Source: Bidens hawaiensis (lineage: Eukaryota; Streptophyta; Magnoliopsida; Asterales; Asteraceae). From it: 64,000 nucleotides of DNA. The DNA lies in the NCBI GenBank assembly GCA_021521415.1, contig JAIQDT010001956.1, forward strand, positions 162,501 to 226,500, written 5' to 3'. The notes below the pieces were generated by a model that worked only from the letters and a program-made list of their open reading frames with translations, made no database searches and was not told the DNA's origin. Numbering within the stretch: the stretch's first letter is position 1; every line of letters begins with the position of its first letter. This document shows positions 58,433 to 64,000 of the stretch, piece by piece. Position numbers and translations under genes: made by a program.

Positions 58433-59397
58433 TGTACCCGCCTCAACACCGAGCAAGGCGGGTCAACCCACAAGATATAGACAAGAGGCTTGAAATCAAG
58501 ACATTACGAAGTCACAAAGCCAAAACCTATGCGCATGGCGCATATCACATATGCTCATGCATCACATGCTCAGGCATCATATGCCCAGGCACCACACATG
58601 CTCAGGCATCATATGCCCAGGCACACATATGCTCACGCATATCACATATGCGCGTGGCGCATCAGCGCGCGGCGCATATCACATGCTCGTGCATATCACA
58701 TCTGCGCGTGAGAATAAAGAGAAGACCTCGCGCATCCTCAGGATTGGCGCATATCACACATAATCAACCTCGCCCTTATCCAAATCAGGATTAGGGCAAC
58801 CTTGATTGTCCACGTCAGACAACCTTCCAGAAGGTATCTTTTTAAGGAATAAGAATATGCTGATGTTGACAGCTGCCAAATGAAAGGTGGACAACTCAGC
58901 ATAACCCATGTGCTACCACGTGATTATAACTAATGAGAAAGCACCAGGTGTCCCAGGGGACACGTGGCGCAGAGCAATTGGAGGAGGCCAACAAGGCTGA
59001 GCCCAATCAGTGGAAACCCTAGCACTATAAATACAGCATCAACTCCACAAGGAGGAGGATCATCATATCACATTCAATCATATTCAATTACATTCAATCA
59101 TAGACAGTTACATCCAGTAACACAATCACACAGAGTATTCAGCTATTAAGCAATACTCTCCAGATTTCCTTACTCTGACATTATTATCTTCTCCCACAAA
59201 TACTTATTCTCACACCGGAGGGTTACCCCAAAGAGGACCCCTCTGTCCCTTTCTGAGGGGTAAGTTGACGGTGCTGTTCATTTTGTAGGTGGAAGAACCC
59301 AGATCCAAGAGAAACCATCGGTGAAATAGTATAATCACACCCGAGGAAAGTAGATCGTCCACCAGTGAGTCGATCCACGTTTCTTCATTGGCGCCAT
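58433..59397 (+). repeat. Tat 5' LTR
   Basis: 965 bp. 58540-58720 is a dense set of imperfect short repeats (CATATGCTCA, GCATCACATGCTCAGG, GCATCATATGCCCAGG, then GCGC-rich variants). 59070-59130 repeats CATTCAAT/CATATTCAAT. The open frames in this LTR (for example 58432-58794) come from these repeats and are not genes. Confidence 0.85.
59002..59033 (+). promoter_or_regulatory. Tat LTR core promoter (CCAAT and TATA boxes)
   Basis: CCAAT at about 59003 and CTATAAATA at 59025-59033, giving a predicted RNA start about 25-35 bp further on, inside the LTR as expected for the U3/R border. Confidence 0.75.
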
Positions 59398-59412
59398 CCA
59401 CTGTTACAACGG
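59398..59412 (+). promoter_or_regulatory. Tat primer-binding site
   Basis: TTGGCGCCATCCACT begins at the LTR end. Its TGGCGCC core is shared with the primer sites of Tat and Athila elements; the exact tRNA cannot be fixed from this sequence alone. Confidence 0.7.
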
Positions 59413-59455
59413 CAACAAGATCTCATCAGATCTATATAAAAAACCAATTTTCACC

Positions 59456-62400
59456 ATGGTTTCTGGCGTTCATAACGTTGATCAAGCTCTGGAGGATATT
59501 GAACGTGAGGATGTTAATGAGGGACAACAGTTTCTGAGGGCACAGCGTGATTCTACGCGCGCCACCAGTAACCGTCCTTTCATCACAACTCCTCATGGCC
59601 AGACTGAAACTCCTCCAGACGATCTTACGTTACAAAATCTTGCCGGCGCAAAACAAAAAGGACCAATGGGTCCAGAAGAGGAAACAAATGACCCTAAAGA
59701 ATGGCTCATAAACGAGCAACGGCGCCTAATGGACAAGTACAATGAGATGGTCAAACAGAAAAAGCTAGCCGACTTAACACAAAGGCAAGCGTTTGATAAG
59801 CAAACTGTTCATGGAACAAAAAGGCCGCGCGCGCCGGAAGAAGGACATTCCGTTCACACTGCACACACTGAGTTCAGTGATGAAGAAGTGCACAGCATGA
59901 GGAAGACGCGAGATACTCATGCAGGAGGCTCACAGCTCCGCGCGCCTGTGAACATGGCGCCTGGAGCCAGAGCCGATCTGGATCTGCACATACCGTACAG
60001 CCCACCAGTTAGAGGGCAAGTGGACGTAACCACACCGTACAGACCAGCCATCTTGGTGAAACATTCAAAGTTCACTGAGCGCATCGCGAAAGCTCTCATC
60101 CAGAACAAAACCAAGATGCCAAGTGGTTTGGGCAAATATGACGGCACAACAGATCCAGATGATTTCTTGCAAGGTTTTTACAACACGGGAAACCTAGAGA
60201 GCTGGACGATGCCAACATGGTGTCACATGTTTGCTCGCTGCCTCACGGGCGCGGCGCGTGTCTGGTTCGAGAGCTTGCCGACTGGGCAAATCGATGGGTT
60301 CGAGGAACTATTGGAAAAGTTCCAAGCCCACTTCGTACAGCAGCGCAGACACACGCGCGACCCTGATGACATCATGCACTGCGTGCGCAGGAATGATGAA
60401 ACGATTGAAGACTACATCACTCGTTTCAATCAGGAGTCTCTGGCAATCGGAGGTATAACGGAGCAACTCCTGCGCGTGGCCTTTATACAAGGCGCGCGCA
60501 GTGATCAACTCCGCCGAGCTCTCGTAAGCAGAGATGGCATGCCCACCACGTGGGCCAAGTTAATGGAAGCATCGCGAGTTTTCGCGAGAAATGAAAAACA
60601 AATTGCCCAAGATAGGGCAAGAGAAAGAGCGCATCAAGCTGAGTCGCCGCGCAGCAAAGAAAAAAGGGGCAAACAGAACTCTGTATGGTCCAGGTTGCAA
60701 CCAACCAGTTTTTCTCCCGCAGAAAAACAGGCGCAACCAAGCTCACCTCAGCCCCAAAAAGACATTCGTAATCACGGGGAAGGTGATAAGAGGGAAGCCG
60801 GCAGAGATCCTAGCAGACCTCTGCCAAGAATATGGACTCCCCTCACTAAAACGCCTTCACAGGTGTTAAGCACTGAGAATGTCCAGTTCAAAAGCCCCAA
60901 GCCACTACACTACAAGGGACCATCAGACAGTGGCAAGTACTGTGAGTTTCACAAGTCCACAGGACACAATACTGACGCATGCCACCACTTGAAGGATGCA
61001 ATTGAAAAGGATGTGAAATCAGGCAAGCTGGCTCACCTGGTGAAAGACTCAAGACCAGAAAACGAACAACCAGGAGCCTCAGCCAGCAAAAAGTACAAAA
61101 GAATTTGTGTAGCCGAGGGAGGAAGGCAAGGGCAACTATCAAGAAAGAGAAGCGCGCAAATACAAGGAGATTGGCGCGAGCAACAAGTCATCTTCCCAAG
61201 AATCAGGGGAGGCCCTTCCATCAGCAGTCCTCTTGTCATCACTACACACATTGCTCATTACGAAGTGTCAAAAGTCCTGGTGGACACTGGCAGCGAATCA
61301 GACATCATGTATGAGCAATGTTTCAGGAAACTGGATCCGGCAGACCAGGCAAGGCTTGAAATTATGAATGCCCCGATCTCGGGTGTTTCAAATGAAATCA
61401 TTCATCCCCTAGGTCAAATACAATTTGAACTAACCATGGGGGATGAAAAACACAAGCGAGCCGAAGTTGTCAACTTCTTGGTCTTGCCCACCACTTCATG
61501 CCACAATATGATCTTGGGTAGGGAAACGATTGCCCAATTCAACGCCATACCGTCGCCAGCGCACGGCGCATTGGGGTTCCCAACACCAACAGGTGTAACT
61601 TTTGTATACCGAGATCATTTGTGCGCAGTGACAAGTACTCCGCGGGAGGGGAGAATGAAACTTCCAATGGCAGACAATGCGCCAGAGGAATGGATTCTCA
61701 ACCCAAAATTCCCGGAGCAGAAAATCACAATTGGCGCTACCATATCAGACGACACGAGGTTGAGAATGAAAAGGTTGCTCATAGCCTATATGTCGGTCTT
61801 CGCGTGGCAACACTCTGATATGACTGGGGTTCCGCGAGACCTGGCGCAACATTCTCTCAACACGTTCAAGTCTATAGAGCCAATTGCTCAAAAGAAGAGA
61901 GTCATGGGGGATGAGAAGGCGAGGGCCATGAATGAGCAGGTTGAGGATCTATTGCGCGCAAACATCATCCGCCCGATACGATACCAGACATGGGTAGCCA
62001 ATCCTGTGATGGTAAAGAAAAGTAACGGGTCGTGGAGGATGTGCATTGACTTCAAGGACCTCAACAAAGCGTGCCCAAAGGATTGTTACCCCCTCCCAAA
62101 CATCGACGCAAAGGTGGACTCCGTGGCGCCATTCAAACTTAAATGTTTCCTGGATGCCTACAAGGGCTATCACCAGATTCAAATGGCACCACAAGATGAG
62201 GACAAGACCGCCTTCAGAACCGACAAGGGTGTTTTTTGTTACACAAAAATGCCCTTTGGTTTGAAGAATGCGGGCGCAACCTACCAAAGACTTATGGATG
62301 CCGTTTTCAATGAGCAAATTGGAAGAAACCTAGAAGTCTATGTGGATGATTTGGTGATCAAAAGTAGGGAGGAAAAGCAAATGCTCAAAGACATCGAAGA

Positions 62401-64000
62401 AACCCTTGGGCGCCTAAAGGAAGTTAACATGAAGCTCAATCCGAGCAAATGCACTTTCGGCGTACTAGAGGGAAAATTTCTAGGTGTAATGGTCACCAAG
62501 GATGGTCTCAAGGTGAACCCTGAGAAGGTGGAGGCCATCCTTGACATGCCCTCGCCATCCACCATGAAAGAAGTCCAGAAGCTGAATGGTAGATTGGTTT
62601 CAATCAACAGGTTCCTAGCGAACCATGAAACCAAATCTACACCATTTGTCAATACATTGAGAAACTGCTTAAAGAAAAGTCAGTTCAAATGGACTCCTGA
62701 GGCCGAGCAAGCTTTCAGTGAGATTAAAGAATGTTTGATAAATCTGCCCGCGCTCACAGCTCCACTTCCTGGTGAAACTTTGACATTGTATCTATCAGCA
62801 GGAGAGCGCGCCATCGGCGCAGTATTATTGGTGGATCGCAAGGGAATCCAAACGCCAATATACTATGTGAGTCGGGTGCTGACAGATCCTGAGACGCGCT
62901 ACTCCATCATGGAAAAGTTAGTTTTGTCACTAACACACGCGTCGCGCAAGCTTCATAGATATTTCAATGGTCATCCCATTGAAGTTCTGACTGGTTACAA
63001 CATCCAGCAAGTCTTGCGGCGCCCCGCGCTCTCGGGAAGGCTGACAAAGTGGGCGCTGGAATTAGGTGAGCACACGATCGCCTATAAGCCCCGTCCAGCA
63101 ATAAAGGGACAAGTTTTGGCTGATTTCATTGCAGAAGTCCCTGAAGAAAAAACTGAAGAGGCTCAGCGCGAGGTAGACCCTCCGCGAGCCAATGATGAAG
63201 AAAATGTTTGGAGTTTGTTCACTGACGGAGCTTCAAACAACGAAGGGTCTGGCGCAGGCCTCAAGCTGGTGGATCCAGAGAATCATGAATATACTTACGC
63301 CATCAGGTTGGACTTCAAGAGCACCAACAATGAAGCTGAGTATGAAGCCTTGCTGGCTGGCCTCCGCATCGCGCACAAATTCGGAGTGAAAAAGCTAGAG
63401 GCACATGTTGATTCATACTTGGTAGCAGCACAGGTCAATGGCCTTTATGATGCCAAGGAGAACACCATGCCTCTGTATCTAGAGCAGGCGAAAAAGCTCA
63501 TCGAGCAATTTGACTGCTTCAGAATCATTCATATTCCGCGCAGTGAAAACAAATCTGCTGACGCGCTGAGCAAGATGGAATCAACCAGCTTCGATCACTT
63601 TGGCAAAGATGTCAGAGTAGAAGTAATGAGCAACCCGTCGGTGGTAGCGAAGTCTGTCCTGGTAACTCATACAACCCCTTCATCATGGATAACTCCAATA
63701 ATGGAATTCTTGAAGGAGGGAAAGGTACCAGATGATCGCGCGCAAGCGAGGAAGATAAGACACAAGGCGCAGAACTATGAACTGCTTGATGGTACATTAT
63801 ATCGACGCTCCTATCTTGGGCTGCTCATGAAATGCCTAGATGCTGAGGAAGCAAGCTATGTGATCAAAGAGATACATGAAGGAATCTGTGGAATACATGC
63901 TGGCCCGCGCATGGTGGTTGCCAAGGCAATGAGCGCAGGTTACTATTGGCCTGGCATGTACTTGGACGCTCTAAAAGAGATCCAAAAATGCAAAGCATGT
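59456..64000 (+). CDS. Tat gag-pol polyprotein, open to the window end
   Basis: 1515 codons without a stop from the ATG at 59456 (MVSGVHNVDQALEDIE). Gag core about residues 200-385 (YDGTTDPDDFLQGFYNTG, ARVWFESLP, FVQQRRHTRDPDD). Cys/His segment from residue 496 (CEFHKSTGHNTDAC). Aspartic protease DTGS at about 610. Reverse transcriptase about 835-1030 with WRMCIDFKDLNKACPKD, MPFGLKNAGATYQ and catalytic YVDD at about 962-965. A first RNase H (about 1105-1215) has lost its catalytic start (LYLSAGERAIGAVLL). A second, archaeal-type RNase H begins FTDGASNNEGSGAG (Asp at about 1257) with NNEAEYEALLAGL. The integrase zinc segment begins HEGICGIHAG (about 1474) and CKAC ends the window. Gag and pol share one frame, and all visible catalytic residues are present. 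Confidence 0.92.
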   Translation, partial: MVSGVHNVDQALEDIEREDVNEGQQFLRAQRDSTRATSNRPFITTPHGQTETPPDDLTLQNLAGAKQKGPMGPEEETNDPKEWLINEQRRLMDKYNEMVKQKKLADLTQRQAFDKQTVHGTKRPRAPEEGHSVHTAHTEFSDEEVHSMRKTRDTHAGGSQLRAPVNMAPGARADLDLHIPYSPPVRGQVDVTTPYRPAILVKHSKFTERIAKALIQNKTKMPSGLGKYDGTTDPDDFLQGFYNTGNLESWTMPTWCHMFARCLTGAARVWFESLPTGQIDGFEELLEKFQAHFVQQRRHTRDPDDIMHCVRRNDETIEDYITRFNQESLAIGGITEQLLRVAFIQGARSDQLRRALVSRDGMPTTWAKLMEASRVFARNEKQIAQDRARERAHQAESPRSKEKRGKQNSVWSRLQPTSFSPAEKQAQPSSPQPQKDIRNHGEGDKREAGRDPSRPLPRIWTPLTKTPSQVLSTENVQFKSPKPLHYKGPSDSGKYCEFHKSTGHNTDACHHLKDAIEKDVKSGKLAHLVKDSRPENEQPGASASKKYKRICVAEGGRQGQLSRKRSAQIQGDWREQQVIFPRIRGGPSISSPLVITTHIAHYEVSKVLVDTGSESDIMYEQCFRKLDPADQARLEIMNAPISGVSNEIIHPLGQIQFELTMGDEKHKRAEVVNFLVLPTTSCHNMILGRETIAQFNAIPSPAHGALGFPTPTGVTFVYRDHLCAVTSTPREGRMKLPMADNAPEEWILNPKFPEQKITIGATISDDTRLRMKRLLIAYMSVFAWQHSDMTGVPRDLAQHSLNTFKSIEPIAQKKRVMGDEKARAMNEQVEDLLRANIIRPIRYQTWVANPVMVKKSNGSWRMCIDFKDLNKACPKDCYPLPNIDAKVDSVAPFKLKCFLDAYKGYHQIQMAPQDEDKTAFRTDKGVFCYTKMPFGLKNAGATYQRLMDAVFNEQIGRNLEVYVDDLVIKSREEKQMLKDIEETLGRLKEVNMKLNPSKCTFGVLEGKFLGVMVTKDGLKVNPEKVEAILDMPSPSTMKEVQKLNGRLVSINRFLANHETKSTPFVNTLRNCLKKSQFKWTPEAEQAFSEIKECLINLPALTAPLPGETLTLYLSAGERAIGAVLLVDRKGIQTPIYYVSRVLTDPETRYSIMEKLVLSLTHASRKLHRYFNGHPIEVLTGYNIQQVLRRPALSGRLTKWALELGEHTIAYKPRPAIKGQVLADFIAEVPEEKTEEAQREVDPPRANDEENVWSLFTDGASNNEGSGAGLKLVDPENHEYTYAIRLDFKSTNNEAEYEALLAGLRIAHKFGVKKLEAHVDSYLVAAQVNGLYDAKENTMPLYLEQAKKLIEQFDCFRIIHIPRSENKSADALSKMESTSFDHFGKDVRVEVMSNPSVVAKSVLVTHTTPSSWITPIMEFLKEGKVPDDRAQARKIRHKAQNYELLDGTLYRRSYLGLLMKCLDAEEASYVIKEIHEGICGIHAGPRMVVAKAMSAGYYWPGMYLDALKEIQKCKAC

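Larger units (their letters stand above)
58433..64000 (+). mobile_element. Tat/Retand-type Gypsy retrotransposon (3' end beyond window)
   Basis: 5' LTR 58433-59397 (TGTACCCG...TTCTTCA), primer-binding site TTGGCGCCATCC directly after it, gag-pol from 59456. The two successive RNase H domains mark the Tat lineage. The 5 bp before it are AGGTA. The whole visible coding frame is open, and it is richer in CpG and GCGC than any other element here, which fits a young, little-mutated copy. Confidence 0.9.

Noticed and set aside
58432..58794. Cys/His/Ala-rich frames in the Tat LTR, at first like a metal-binding protein
   Set aside because: All three forward frames stay open because of the short CATATGCxCA repeats; the region is LTR upstream of the TATA box.
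60231..61818. Short frames on both strands within the Tat gag-pol region
   Set aside because: Shadows of the 1515-codon frame that starts at 59456.

Overview
This window is plant nuclear DNA from a repeat-rich genome. It holds plant-type Copia and Gypsy LTR retrotransposons (including Athila-like and Tat-like lineages with their typical primer-binding sites), Helitrons ending in CTAG, MITEs and an intron-containing OB-fold gene. LTR ends of the TGTCACACCCC/GGGGTGTTACA style and the overall mix suggest a large-genome eudicot, plausibly Asteraceae; that last step is recall, not proof. I see no bacterial or organellar genes, no rRNA, no functional tRNA and no clearly intact host gene.

Layout. 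1-5363: a 1.3 kb foldback palindrome (259-1584), a probable solo LTR (2139-4148), a tRNA-like SINE-type fragment and A/T-rich spacer. 5364-41619: one large nest of elements. The outermost layer (D) is a small LTR-like element with LTRs 5364-5994 and 6945-7145 + 41218-41619. A minus-strand Copia (7146-41217, duplicated target GAACT) sits inside D's second LTR, and D's first LTR preserves the empty site. The Copia is cut by three further insertions: a solo LTR (C, 9400-11230), a minus-strand Tekay-like chromovirus (B, 11231-20484) and a plus-strand Athila-like element (A, 22420-38014, duplication GCATC). The Athila is itself split inside its protease by a 2.9 kb solo LTR (E, 26307-29231, duplication TATGA). 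41620-44690: gene-free spacer with a minisatellite and SINE-like sequence. 44691-52051: a minus-strand Helitron with a decayed RepHel helicase end and a hAT-type MITE inside it, abutting a second Helitron 5' end whose body carries a 3 kb higher-order tandem array. 52052-55459: spacer with a Tourist-type and a foldback MITE. 55460-58432: the 5' part of a probable third Helitron with a seven-exon RPA70-like gene. From 58433 this gene is truncated by a Tat/Retand-type Gypsy element whose gag-pol frame stays open for 1515 codons to the window edge.

Working relationships. Most coding regions are retrotransposon polyproteins (gag, protease, reverse transcriptase, RNase H, integrase) that would support self-copying. 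Copia, Athila, Tekay and the first Helitron are all broken by stops, frameshifts or nested insertions. Only the Tat element looks potentially competent in the part visible here. The most unusual structures are: the 52-bp exon-like / 86-bp intron-like array at 48.99-51.77 kb; an extra reading frame upstream of gag in the Tekay element; a small intron-preceded reading frame in the 3' region of the Athila; and a nest whose order of insertion can be read from base-exact junctions.
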